Below the pieces are notes generated by a model. It worked only from the letters and a program-made list of their open reading frames with translations. It was not told the DNA's origin and did not search any database. A DNA stretch of 64,000 nucleotides from the NCBI GenBank assembly GCA_033961575.1, contig CM066732.1, positions 83,569,687 through 83,633,686 of the forward strand. Reading direction: 5' to 3'. Position numbers and translations under genes: made by a program. The DNA is from Aselliscus stoliczkanus. Taxonomy: Eukaryota; Chordata; Mammalia; Chiroptera; Hipposideridae. Of the stretch, positions 22,520 through 32,810 are shown piece by piece (position 1 is the first letter of the stretch; each line of letters starts with the position of its first letter).

Positions 22520-22705
22520 CTGTCCTGTTTGGGAACTTGCCAGCCCAGTTACTTTCAACAAGTGATTTTATCTCTCTGGCCTCACTGATGTCCTCATCTG
22601 TGACTGAGCATAACAACAGCACTCTTTCCCATGGATTGTCATGAGGATTAAATGAGTAAACGTGAAACATGTCGGAAACATGCACACAATAAGCACTCAC
22701 AAGTT
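22520..22705 (+). mobile_element. MIR SINE
   Basis: 'caacaagtgattttatctc', 'ctcactgatgtcctcatctg', 'tgaggattaaatgagtaaac' and 'cacaataagcactcac' follow the MIR order. Confidence 0.75.
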
Positions 22706-23024
22706 GAAATGTTTTATTGAGTTTTAGCTTTTATTGAACAAATTCTGATACAGCTATTATTGGAAGTGAACTTGTTTCTCAGACTCATATTTATAGACCT
22801 CCAAAAACATATTTTATCAACCCTAAAATTGCCCACAGTTAGGCAGGGTTGAACTAGTAATCTCGTTATGAGGATCTCATCAACTGTTAGTATTAAGGCT
22901 CCGTAAATACACAAACGGAACTTTGGGATTGAGCTCTTTGCTGTGACTGTAAAGACAAAGGAAAATGTCTCAAATTTAGGGGAAAACAAAAGAATTTGGA
23001 ACGGGGTGAAACAGATTTCAAAGC

Positions 23025-23031
23025 TGAGTCA
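23025..23031. promoter_or_regulatory. AP-1-like site TGAGTCA
   Basis: Exact AP-1 core within GCTGAGTCAG, which is also close to a Maf-family site. Short motifs occur by chance, so this is only suggestive. Confidence 0.3.
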
Positions 23032-23171
23032 GTGAGTAAAATCTCTTCATTTGCCTTTAACGTCACCACCTTCTAACGGACGTCCGGGCTGGCAGGTATT
23101 TTTTGTGTTTGTTTTGTTTTATCTGTTTCTAATTCTATCAGAAAATATTTCCCATGGGGACATATTTCTGG

Positions 23172-23181
23172 CTATAAATAG
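23172..23181. promoter_or_regulatory. MEF2-like site CTATAAATAG
   Basis: Exact match to the MEF2 consensus CTA(A/T)4TAG, in a stretch with unusual CpG retention. Suggestive only. Confidence 0.35.
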
Positions 23182-24819
23182 GAAATCAATGGTAAAGCCG
23201 GTTTCACTTTGCTGAACTTATCGATTCTATATGACGAAAGCTGCTCCTCTATACATCTGGTCAGAGCAAAGCGTCCACGGTGAGGAGTCAGGCTTGCTTC
23301 TTTCTAAACTGCCTTTCTTGGCCCTTTCAAATGCAACAGGGCTGAAAAGGAAAAGGGGAGTTCTTTTGCTTCACACAAACTCACAGCCATTTTGATGACA
23401 AGAAAGCAATGTTGCTTCCCAATGTGTCTTTGTTCGAGTGATAGCAGGCCCATTGAAACCTCCTGATGGAGCTCATTGAAAATAATAGGCCCCATTATTA
23501 TCTTCACTGGCAACGCTGCCATGAGAGCTTCAGAAACTGAAATAATGACAGCACATAGTGGATGTACAGTAGAAAGGCAGAGGGTGATTATGGGCAATTT
23601 CTGACTCTCTTCTACCCACCTCAGTGGATGAGGAGGGGGTGGTGGGGCAAAGCTGAAATGGATAAGGAAGGGGTATTTTGTCTCTGGGCCCTTTTGGATA
23701 TTGGTATCGCTCAAACATAAATGTTTTATCTTAAAATAATTTGTAAAAGTAAAATATCAATTTCAGAATGGCTTCAGAAACCAGAGTTTGGGTCCTTTAA
23801 CTACCCTAATGAAATACTGTCATATTTGGTTACTCAAGAGGGACTGCTGCTGCAGAATTGGTATGAAATTTCTAACTGAGAGACAGCACGTGCAGAACAC
23901 CAGGTGACCCGGCACTCAATCGATAGAGGACAGTTTCTGTGAGACCACAAAGGCCTTTCATTCCCCAGGTCAGCTCTCATTATAACTCCCGATGTGGCCA
24001 GGAAATCTGATTTTCTGGAGTTGGGAGGAACAAATGCGAAGAGGGAACAAACCTAAAAGAGAGGAAAACATTAGTCCCCCCCGAAAAACACACAGAACCA
24101 GGAACAGGCCTATTAGGCTGTAAGAAATTACCAGGAGAAAAACTCCCCTGAGAGCAAAATGACAGCTGAGCAGGAAAGAGGGCCCTCAAGGGGAGAAGGA
24201 ACTCTATTTCATTAAAGGGGGAAAAAAGAAAGACTATTTGCGTTTTGGAAACCTTTCTTTTTGTCCCTTGTTATTATCTCTAGGTCTTCAGAAATGAAAT
24301 GTTTTAAAATCACCAACCAACACGCACAGACATCCTTTTTTTTTTTCACTTGAAACAACTCTAAAGAACACGGTGTGCCATGTACATCACCCTTGGGGCT
24401 TATATTTAATATAAGAACAAGATGGTCTCCCTGCTTCCCTGGTGCCTGACTGTAGCTGGGGAGTGGCCCGTGGCAGCAACAGCATCATCCAGCTATTGTG
24501 GCAAAATGAGAAGTGACAAGAAGGAAAAGGATATCTAATAGAAACTGCCCACAAATGTGTCCAGTGGTTGAGGCAGGCAGTTACATTCCCCCAGTCCCAG
24601 GCAGGAAATACTACGAAAAGTCCAGGAGCTTATTGGAATGTACATCTATATGGGAAGTAAACTTTCTCTCCCCTTCATCCTTCTTCGGGCATATGATCTT
24701 TTATACTCAGTCTGACATGTGAATACTTCCTTCAAGGTACTCAGCCTCAGTGATAATATTTTTATTTGCGAAATGCTACCCCTTGGGAAACATGTGCCAG
24801 CACACCTTACTAGCAGGCA

Positions 24820-24821
<2 letters not shown>

Positions 24822-24868
<47 letters not shown>

Positions 24869-24892
24869 CACACACGCACACACACACACACC
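24822..24892. repeat. (CA)n microsatellite, interrupted
   Basis: About 35 CA units with CG substitutions. Confidence 0.95.
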
Positions 24893-24984
24893 ATGCATAG
24901 CTCCACCTTTTTACACTAACCAAAGAGAAACTGCAAATGTTGATTCTCTGGGCTGCTGGGCGCCTGCAAAGCTTGGTGCTGGCT

Positions 24985-25110
24985 GGGTCTCTACACCTTG
25001 ATGTATTTGTCTCTGCAACTGAGCTGAAAGCTCCTTCAGGGAGATGGCAGTTCTATCTCCGTGCCTGGCACCTAATGGGTGCTCCGTTGATATTTCTGAA
25101 CTAAACTGTA
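24985..25110 (+). mobile_element. L2 3' end fragment
   Basis: 'gagctgaaagctccttcagg', 'tctatctccgtgcctggcac', 'ctaatgggtgctccgttgat' are the L2 terminal phrases. Confidence 0.65.
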
Positions 25111-25301
25111 AACCACATATAAAAATCATGACTACTAAAAGTAAAATATGAGAAGGTTTTAAGGAAAAAATTGCATTTCTTGTTTATATTTATAGCTTCT
25201 TAAATTACGTAATTTTCGTCCTTCTAAAATCTCTTACAAGTGGAATTCAAGGCCAGGATTTCATTGTAAGTATTAAACTCGTCTTATTCCCTTCAGCCTT
25301 C

Positions 25302-25642
25302 TATATAAAAATACCAGAGATTGGGTAGCTTCTCAACAACAGAGCTATTTCGCATAGTTATGGAAGCTGGGAAGTCCAAGATCAAGGAGCTAGCAGATTC
25401 AGCGTCTGGTGAGAGCTCTCTTTTTGGTTCATAAACGGAGGCTTCTTACCATGTCCTCACATGGAGGAAGGGGCTTGGGGAGCTCTTTGGGGTCTTTTAT
25501 AAAGACACTTATCCCATTCATGAAGGCTCCACCCGTGTGTCCTAATCACCTAATCATCTCCCCTCCCAACAGCATCACATTAGGGATGAGGATTTCAGCA
25601 TATGAATTTTGGAGGGACACAAACACTCAGACCATAGAAAAC
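25302..25642 (-). mobile_element. MLT1-type MaLR LTR
   Basis: Reverse-complement MLT1 text: 'gaagctgggaagtccaagat', 'gattcagcgtctggtgagag', 'ccatgtcctcacatggagg', 'tcataaatgg'-like middle, and 'tcagcatatgaattttgg'. Old solo LTR of an endogenous retrovirus-like element (ERVL-MaLR); no coding part present. Confidence 0.85.
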
Positions 25643-25984
25643 TCTAAATAATATTGCTTTTCTTCCCTTTGGATCTGGCAAGATACTTTACTCTCAGACC
25701 ATTTCACCATTACAGGTGCCTTCCCCTGAATTATGTCTCAACAGCAATTATTCTTCTTGTCTACCATGTTTGTTTTCGTCTTCTTGTTTTATTTTGGAGA
25801 GGGTAATATTTATTTACTTATTTTCTTATTTATGTATTTGATGTTTATCCTTTATGCAAATGTGCTGACTTGATGAATTAAAAGGCATAAGAGTCAATAG
25901 GGAAAAAAAATTATAAAAAGTGTTTCACTTTTCTGAGGCCTTTAGTTTCTCAACATTTATTAAAGTTTAGTGCAGCAATATCAT
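25643..25984. other. AT-rich sequence with short (TTTA)-like runs
   Basis: Nothing recognised. Confidence 0.5.
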
Positions 25985-26135
25985 AAATGGGATCATTGAT
26001 CATTTAAGACACAGATTCTAAGCTCTACCCCAAATCTTGGAAATTGAGATTCTTGGGGATGGGCTCCAGGACTCTTGCATTTCCAGGATTCTGTCCATTT
26101 GGGAACATCCCAGATGGTTCTTATCCACACAGGAA
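25985..26135 (+). mobile_element. hAT MER5-like fragment (possible)
   Basis: 'cacagattctaagctctacc', 'attgagattcttggggatgg' and 'catcccagatggttcttatc' resemble the MER5 layout. Short and diverged; no terminal inverted repeats checked. Confidence 0.4.
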
Positions 26136-27290
26136 CAGCCAGATTCAGGCCTCCGATAGCATAACTAGACTCATATTTCTGAGTGAAACCTCACAATTAT
26201 AGCTTCCAAACAAAATGAATAAGCTTGTATCACCTGTCAAAAGCAATCTCTCAATACTGCACTGTGTTTTCTGCTCATAGTATAAATAGTAGTATTGAAG
26301 AGCTTTCCAATGCCATAGATTTTGTTTTAAGGGGCTGGAGGGAAGATATATCACAATGTGTCACAGAATGTATTTCCACTTTTAGGGCATGTCCTGATGT
26401 AGAGTTGGCTGTGAATTAAAATTTGCTGTGCAGTCTATTGATAGTACACACACAACATTAACCTTCTTTCAAAAAATAATGCTTAGGGAACTTTTGAGTC
26501 TCTCTCCTTCTGGAGTACCCAGAGTATCTGTTTAACCCTCAGCATGAACCAATTTTAACATTTTTTCCTTTTATATGACAAAATTATTTTCAGTAATGAT
26601 CATATAAAAATCAGTGATAATCACTCATTTCTTGATTCATCTTTTATTTTTAAAACAAGCAATTAGCAACTTAAAAGAATAAATTTCAACTTTAAAGAAG
26701 TTATTAAAATGTCATAAATTATTTCATGCATAATCTAAGATTGGTACTTATGAGAAATGTGCAATTCATGTTCTGTTTCACTCTTGCAAGTTTTAAACCC
26801 ATGTATCAACTTCAAGCAACCACCTAGAATGACAGACCTGAATACCTCATGTTGTCTTTCCTCATTTTACAATCATGTTTAATCATAGTTTACCTACTAT
26901 TTAAGATCAGGAATATGTAGAACCACAATAGTTGGAGATAAACTTGAAGGATGTCAAACCATCACAGATTTCTCTTGAACCAAACTTGTATAGATGAGTC
27001 CACATGTATCAGGGGCTACTGGCTAACTAGAAGTTCTCTAAAGTACCTTTCATGTAATATAGTGTTTATTAACAAACAAGTAATAAAATATACTGATTTA
27101 ACGGTTACATATATATTATTAAAACTCAAACAAAATCTCAGTGACTGGAAATTAAACCCAAAATAAATTTTTTCACAGTGAAATAGTTCATCACTGACAC
27201 TGTTTAGAATTGCTGATCCATGATGATAATGAAAAGCAGACAGTTTTTAAATCAGTTTTATAGGAATAACTTTTATAGTAATACGTTTAT
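26136..27290. other. Unique AT-rich sequence
   Basis: About 1.1 kb with no gene or confident repeat. Confidence 0.5.
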
Positions 27291-27309
27291 AGTAAACTAT
27301 ATATATATT

Positions 27310-27790
27310 TTAAATCTCTGCAAACAATGCCTGTCCTTGTTGTCTGCACCTGGGACAACAGGTCACATGGCCCATCTGCGACTGGGTAGTGGAGAAGTAC
27401 AGCATGTTTCTCGCTCTTTTGATGGATCTTATGTAGTCTGTACAATTTAAGACATTTGAAGTATCAGTCTCACCTTGGTAGTCAGGGGATGTTTTTTCCA
27501 CTCTTACTGTTTGGCTTCCATCAGATGGTAGCAAAGTGGCACTGGTGGTGCTGGGCTGCTCAGTCTCCCTTAGTGATGTTATTTTCTGGCAGATAGAATT
27601 GGCATTTTTTTTTTTTTTTGGCCTGGAAATAGTCATCTGGTTTTATATCATCCTATATTTCATTTAGCCTCCAGGTCACGCCTCTGCTTCAGCTAGTCCA
27701 GAATCTTTGCAGCTAGGAGAAGATGCGTTTGTGGAACAATCTAATGTTTGTGATTTTATTTCATCCTCATGTCCTGGACATGAGTCATGG
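27310..27790 (-). pseudogene. Coding-like fragment of unknown origin (possible old pseudogene)
   Basis: The minus strand has an open frame of 108 codons at 27310-27636, ending in a Cys-containing stretch (CCPRC) and with Ser/Thr-rich text before it. Upstream on the same strand, about 27650-27790, a second protein-like run contains SQTLDCSTNASSPSCKD and is separated by stops. The two are split by a run of about 12 A (minus strand) near 27608-27620. This looks more like decayed coding sequence than chance, but I cannot name a parent protein and see no poly-A tail at the expected 3' end. It could equally be chance or part of an unrecognised repeat. Confidence 0.3.
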
Positions 27791-27799
27791 GAAATGACT

Positions 27800-27944
27800 T
27801 TTTTTTTTTTCCACAGGGATGATTTTATTCCTATTTTGTGGATAAGGAAATGGAGGTTTAGTGAACAGGTAAGTAGCAGTTACAATTAGAGCTCAAGGTT
27901 TCTGCCTGTGTCCTTCACCTTTGTTCACATTATCTCCCTCTTAG
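27800..27944 (-). mobile_element. MIR SINE fragment
   Basis: 'gattttattcctattttgtgg', 'ataaggaaatggaggtttag' (each in part) and 'acaattagagctcaaggttt' are the reverse complement of the MIR 3' half. Confidence 0.65.
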
Positions 27945-27958
27945 GAAACATCACTCTT

Positions 27959-28069
27959 TTTTTTTTTTTTTTTTGAGGGCAGTGTCACTGGCCCTCATAT
28001 GCGGGATCCGAACCGGGGCTGCTGGCATCCCAAGCCAGCGCTTAACCACCATGCCACTCGGCTGGCCCA
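27959..28069 (-). mobile_element. tRNA-derived SINE, head-only form
   Basis: Minus-strand copy starting GGGCCAGCC, B-box-like GGTTCGGATCC, stopping at 'cactgccctc' and running straight into the A-tail. Flanked by a 14-base target duplication, GAAACATCACTCTT (27945-27958 and 28070-28083). The duplication shows that the element inserted complete at this length. Confidence 0.95.
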
Positions 28070-28083
28070 GAAACATCACTCTT

Positions 28084-28490
28084 ATTTCCTAGGCCATGTA
28101 AATCTTTTCTGTTTTTTTCTTTTTTTTTTTTTAATATATATTCTCTCTTTTCTCCTCTATAAAACATTCTCTCACTGCTACAACATCATGAAACTGGTAG
28201 CATACAATGTGTGTCTAACATTTGACAGTTCAAAAGTTCTTCCATATTTTCTTATTTTATCTCTTTAAATTAGCTCTTCCCTGAGAAGCAAAAGTTAATG
28301 TGAACTTTTGATCCTAAAGTTTGTAGAACTGAAACTAGATTCCAGGTTTCTGATTCCAGTCCTAGACTCTCTACCCCATATCACACCTTTCCAGTTCTGA
28401 AACACCTTTTTTCATCTTATTTTTTGGCATTGAATTCCATGCCATTTAAATATTGTCTATCTTTTTTTCCCATATGTGTTAGTCTCTTCT
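28084..28490. other. Unique sequence, T-rich
   Basis: No gene or confident repeat. Confidence 0.5.
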
Positions 28491-28494
28491 CTTT

Positions 28495-28614
28495 TCCCCA
28501 CTTGCATCCCCAACTGGACTCTAACTCAGCTGAATAAAAAGGTGATGTCTTATGATTCTCTTATGTCTTGTTCTTCCCTCTAGCACTTAGCACATTTCAA
28601 AGCACAAATAGTTT
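28495..28614 (+). mobile_element. L2 3' end fragment, interrupted by a SINE
   Basis: 'ccccaactggactctaactc', 'gttcttccctctagcactta' is L2-like, and its end may resume after the SINE at 29106 ('gcttggatgattgattg'). Confidence 0.5.
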
Positions 28615-28626
28615 TCAAGAAACTAT

Positions 28627-28629
28627 ATT

Positions 28630-28668
<39 letters not shown>

Positions 28669-28670
28669 TT
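28627..28670. repeat. (TTTA)n microsatellite formed from a SINE tail
   Basis: About 11 TTTA units lying between the SINE body and its own target duplication, so the array grew from the SINE's A-rich tail. Confidence 0.92.
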
Positions 28671-29093
28671 TTAAAGATTTTATTGGGGAATTGGGGGAGG
28701 GAATAGCGTTGGGAAATCGGGGAAGGGGAACAGACAAGTTGCTGTCTTTTTGTTCTTCAGTCTAGTTGCAGAGGACGTTGCTTCACTGGCCCATGTTGGT
28801 ATCGTCATTGCGCTCTTCCCAGATGAAGCAGATCAGTCGCCGGCCTCTGGATGGTTACTCATCACAGCTATTGGCCGCTCACGCTGGCTGCCGGCCACTC
28901 ACTGTAGCCTATGGCAGCCCACTGCAGCAGGGTCTGCAGCCTACAGCGTTGCCAGGGCTCGCGCAGCCCAGCTCCAGGTGGAGCTGTTGTTAGCTGTAGA
29001 GGGCAGTGTCACTGGCCCTCATATGTGGTATCTGAACCAGGGCAGCTGGCATCCCAAAACCAGCTCTTAAACAATGCGCCACTCAGCCGGCCC
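28671..29093 (-). mobile_element. Full-length tRNA-derived SINE (Rhin-1-like), minus strand
   Basis: Same SINE as at 6171 and 10469, reverse complement: 'aaagattttattgggg', 'ggaacagacaagttgctg', body, then head ending 'ccggccc'. A 12-base target duplication with one mismatch (TCAAGAAACTAT at 28615, TCAAGAACCTAT at 29094) encloses the element and its TTTA tail. The open frames up to 106 codons in it are not genes. Confidence 0.95.
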
Positions 29094-29105
29094 TCAAGAA
29101 CCTAT

Positions 29106-30060
29106 GTTTAGTCAATTGCTTGGATGATTGATTGATTGACTGACTGAAAATATCTTTTTGCCATAATTGGTCCTTTGGCCATTGACATGATTTCTTTTCT
29201 GTGTTTTTCTGCATATTATAAGTACTTTCATTAGCATATCCTTACTGCTTTCAAGGGCTTCTGAATTTGTTACAATGTTTCAACCCTGTATTTAAATTAG
29301 CATTTGAGCCCAGAGACTCTCCATATTTTGTAGCATCTTCTTGGCCTATTTTCTTCACCTATACATTCAGTCCTTCTCTTGAATTGTACCCTATGATGTG
29401 TCACTATGCATTTGGTTTCCCAACTTTAGACGGGTGGCTGCCTCACATTATCTCAATGCAACAGTCATCCAGATGAAGCATTAGAAAAATGAGCAGTTTT
29501 GCCTTCATAAAAGGAAGGGTGAACTGTTCAGAAATTTCTCACTTTGAAATTATGCTGGAAATTTCCATTCATGTCCAAGTAACAGATGAAAGGTACATCT
29601 TTTGATTAGACAAATGCCCTTGAAATCACCTGTATTTAGATTTCAAAAAAAAAAAAAAATAGCTCACATGACTACAGCTACCAGCAAGAAGGTAGACTGG
29701 TAAATTAAAATCACACTGAACTGAGAGTTGATAGACTGTGAGGTCCTTGAGAGCTCAAACTGTCTAATTGTTAGTATTCATATTCCTGGGGCACAAGCGT
29801 TTCTGCACTATATAGAGCCTCAAAAGTCTGTTAGATAAATAAACAAATGAATAAATGAACAAAGAAAGGATGACATCTAGCAAAGCTTCCACTCTGGCTC
29901 TGCCGCATACTAACCTGGTAAGCCAAGGTAAGTTAATAACTTTCATTATGTTGGCTTCCTTATACATAAACCTGGGATTTGAAGTAACTCATGTTGGAGT
30001 TACTGTGAAAATAAATCACTGCACACTTGTTAATGGTAACTAGACAATGGGCTTGTTAAA
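29106..30060. other. Unique sequence
   Basis: No gene or confident repeat; a 14-base A-run lies at about 29645. Confidence 0.5.
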
Positions 30061-30062
30061 TA

Positions 30063-30302
30063 CTGGGAGTGCCAAAAAAAATGAATACAAATGGACACTT
30101 AGATCAATGTTGCTCAAGCAGAGGTTTGTAGTAATCAGAAATGTCTGGACACTGATGGTAACCATTTTGAGCACCTCTTGTAATTGCAGAAGTCAAACAT
30201 GTGACTTGTATTCATCTTTTGTTATTAGTATATATTGAATATTGCAATTTTAATACAGTTTGCCTTTCTTAAAATATGTATACATTTTTTCGGCACCCTC
30301 TG
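30063..30302 (+). mobile_element. Mariner-derived MITE, long subfamily
   Basis: A 240-base element flanked by TA (30061-30062, 30303-30304). Right end, read inward, is CAGAGGGTGCCGAAAA; the left end is a diverged match. A short open run ends GNHFEHLL-stop (stop TAA near 30182), the C-terminus of a Tc1/mariner transposase, so this is a deletion product of a complete transposon. Interior matches the copy at 49337. Confidence 0.88.
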
Positions 30303-30324
30303 TATAGCGGTATACATTTTGCAT

Positions 30325-30660
30325 CAGTTAAAAATGGATTTGGCTGCAAGTCACAGGAAATCTTGCTAACTGTAGTTTAAACAAATAAGAATTTATTTTT
30401 CCTACATAATCTGAAGAAATCCCAGATTTAGATAATGTTGGTGTTAGTCAGCAGCCCCACATTGTCAGTGTCCATGTCTTTTCAACTCTCCTCATCTTTC
30501 TCTCATGGTTACAAATGACAGTGTCTAGAAAGGAATATGTAGGACAAGGGAAGAGTGACACCAGTTGTGTGTTTTCTTTTATCTAGAAAGCTAGCATTTC
30601 CCCAGAAATCTACATAGCGGACTTTCCTTAAGGTCTCATTGGAAAGAACTTCTTACACAA
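30325..30660 (-). mobile_element. Interspersed repeat of unnamed family (possible)
   Basis: 'ggctgcaagtcacaggaaatc', 'aaacaaataagaatttattt' (each in part), later 'cttaaggtctcattgg'; the same order of blocks as at 15130-15545. I cannot name the family with confidence. Confidence 0.4.
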
Positions 30661-30911
30661 CAATTCCTAGGAGTTTTTAAAGTAACACAAATGATTATCA
30701 TTAGCTTTGGTCAATAATATTTTATTGGCCTAGGGATTGGTGTACTCTGCCTCAAACAAAATTAGGATACTGTTAGCAAGGAAAACTGCTAAGAGGGGAT
30801 CTGAGTAGACAGCTAAACATATCTTTCACATAAATATCTGGAGATGTTATGAGGAAAAAAATTTTAGAAGAAAAAAACCCCACAATATGTCAGTGCTTCC
30901 ACTTGGCATAA

Positions 30912-30944
<33 letters not shown>

Positions 30945-30955
30945 TGTGTGTGTGT
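30912..30955. repeat. (TG)n microsatellite
   Basis: About 22 TG units with one TA interruption. Confidence 0.95.
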
Positions 30956-32505
30956 AGTGATAATGTTAATGACAGTGGGAGTTTAATCTTTTTTCTTTCT
31001 TGATTATGAACTTTCTAGTTTGGGAAAGGACTGGCAGAAAGTTACCTGGTATGTGATGTCCTTACAGATGGATTCTTTACTACGTGCCAATTTAGACGCT
31101 GCCCTGTGGAAATCCCTGCTTTCCTAGCTTTGCCAGGATAGAGTGATGGCCAGTCTTTGCAATAATGGGAACTTAATCCAACTCTTCAATCTATCATATA
31201 CTTTACTCTTTAACAGTAAATCCTGTGATGCTGACAGGAAAAGGTATTCCATATCATCACTGTGAAATGCCTATTGGAGTAAGAATCATAAGAGTAATTA
31301 TTCTAGTGTATGGTAGAGGAACACAGTAAGTCCAAGATGCTCTTGACTTAAGTCTTATCCCTTAATCATGGGATCAACCCAATACATCATTCCTGTGGTT
31401 TCCAGTGACCTACAAGCTTCTTTGTACATGACTATGCCTGGCATATTTAAGCAGAGTATTCATTCTATCAGCTGCTTGAACACGATCCTGTTCCCACTCC
31501 TTTCCCTTCTCACATCCCCTACTAAATTACTCTGCTTACTTCCCATTATGGAAGTGACTAGAACCTAATGCTCTGACTCTACTTATTTATGAAGTCAGTG
31601 TTTACTCTGTTAAACCCATCAGTGTTTAAAAAAAACAAGAAGGGGGGAATTTGTGACCCAGCCATTGACAAGAGGTGGCAACTTGCAACTGCCAAATTAC
31701 CAAGTACTATTATTAATTTCAGCCTTTGAAACACAGAGAAAAAGTGCTTTTAAAGCCTTTTGATCATGTGGCAAGAATACACTCCTATATGAATTATAAG
31801 CTATGCTTTTTGCTTTTTTGTTTGTTTTTATTTTTTTTCTCTGCACACACAGCTGAGCCTGGGTTATTTACAGTTCATCAGGAAGCTTCAGGGTTATATT
31901 GCTGCCATCCAACAGTTCTTTGTTTTAAGATTGCAATAGATGCTACATATTTTACTGCAGTAAATGTCTCATTTCTAACTATAGCTACATAAAAGCCAAA
32001 GGTTCTTCAAATTAGCTGGAGGACCCTTGGTAATAATTTATACCTACCACAATAATTATAGCCTTGTCTTTTTATTAATTATGCACAGGCTTTCAAGATA
32101 TTTCATTTGTAATATTGATGGAAATTTTCACTTTTCTAGGCTTCTATAGATCGCTGTCTTTCACATACAAGCTGTTTGTTTTTGTTTTTTCTCACCCCAA
32201 CACAATAAACTCATTGTGTTCTTGGTGATGCTTCCAAATTGCGTTCTTTACCTTGTGGTCCATTTGGAATTAATAGGAATCGAACAACTTGTTCCACATG
32301 AATTAGATTTTTAAAATTATTGTTGGTTATTTGCTCAGATACTACAGTTGAACTGAATCCAGGAAGAGTCAAACTGAGCATTTTATTAGGGAGCCCAGCT
32401 GTTGACTTAAAGGTAAAAGCAAGCAAGACTTTTTCCCCTTAAAACTCATCAATATTAATTGAGCAATAAGGGATTGGAGATTCAATGTTTCAGAAAGATG
32501 GCTGA
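30956..32505. other. Unique sequence; possible conserved non-coding DNA at 31660-32110
   Basis: No gene recognised. The stretch 31990-32110 carries several TAAT-type homeodomain cores in a well-preserved-looking block; see findings. Confidence 0.4.
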
Positions 32506-32506
32506 T

Positions 32507-32810
32507 AATCTTAGCCTGCTCAGGCTGCCGTAACAAAATACTGTAGGTTGGGTGGCATAAGAAATTTATGTTCTGAATTTCTGGAGGTTAGAAGTCCTGT
32601 TTCAGGTGCCAGCCTGTTCTGGTTCCGACAAGGGCTTTTGTTCTCACATGACAAGGAGAGACAGAGAAAACTCTGGTATCTCTTGTTATAAAGACACTAA
32701 TCTCATCACAAGGATCCCAAAGGCTCCATTTCCAAATACCATCAGTTTGGGAGTAAGGGCTTCAGCATATGAATTTTAGGGGCCCACATTTCAGTCCATT
32801 ACACTGACTA
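32507..32810 (-). mobile_element. MLT1-type MaLR LTR
   Basis: Reverse-complement MLT1: 'ctgctcaggctgccgtaac', 'actgtaggttgggtggcata', 'ttctggaggttagaagtcc', 'cagcatatgaattttagg'. Ancient solo LTR; the same family as at 25302. Confidence 0.85.

Larger units (their letters stand above)
22706..24815. other. Unique sequence; possible conserved non-coding DNA at 23010-23290
   Basis: No gene or confident repeat. The part 23010-23290 keeps more CpG than its surroundings and holds recognisable factor sites, listed separately. A 136-codon minus-strand frame at 23304-23714 overlaps a second frame in another register and shows no domain; I do not call it a gene. Confidence 0.4.

Noticed and set aside
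23304..23714. Minus-strand open frame of 136 codons
   Set aside because: It overlaps a second frame, shows no domain or splice-site context that convinces me, and the composition is not clearly coding.
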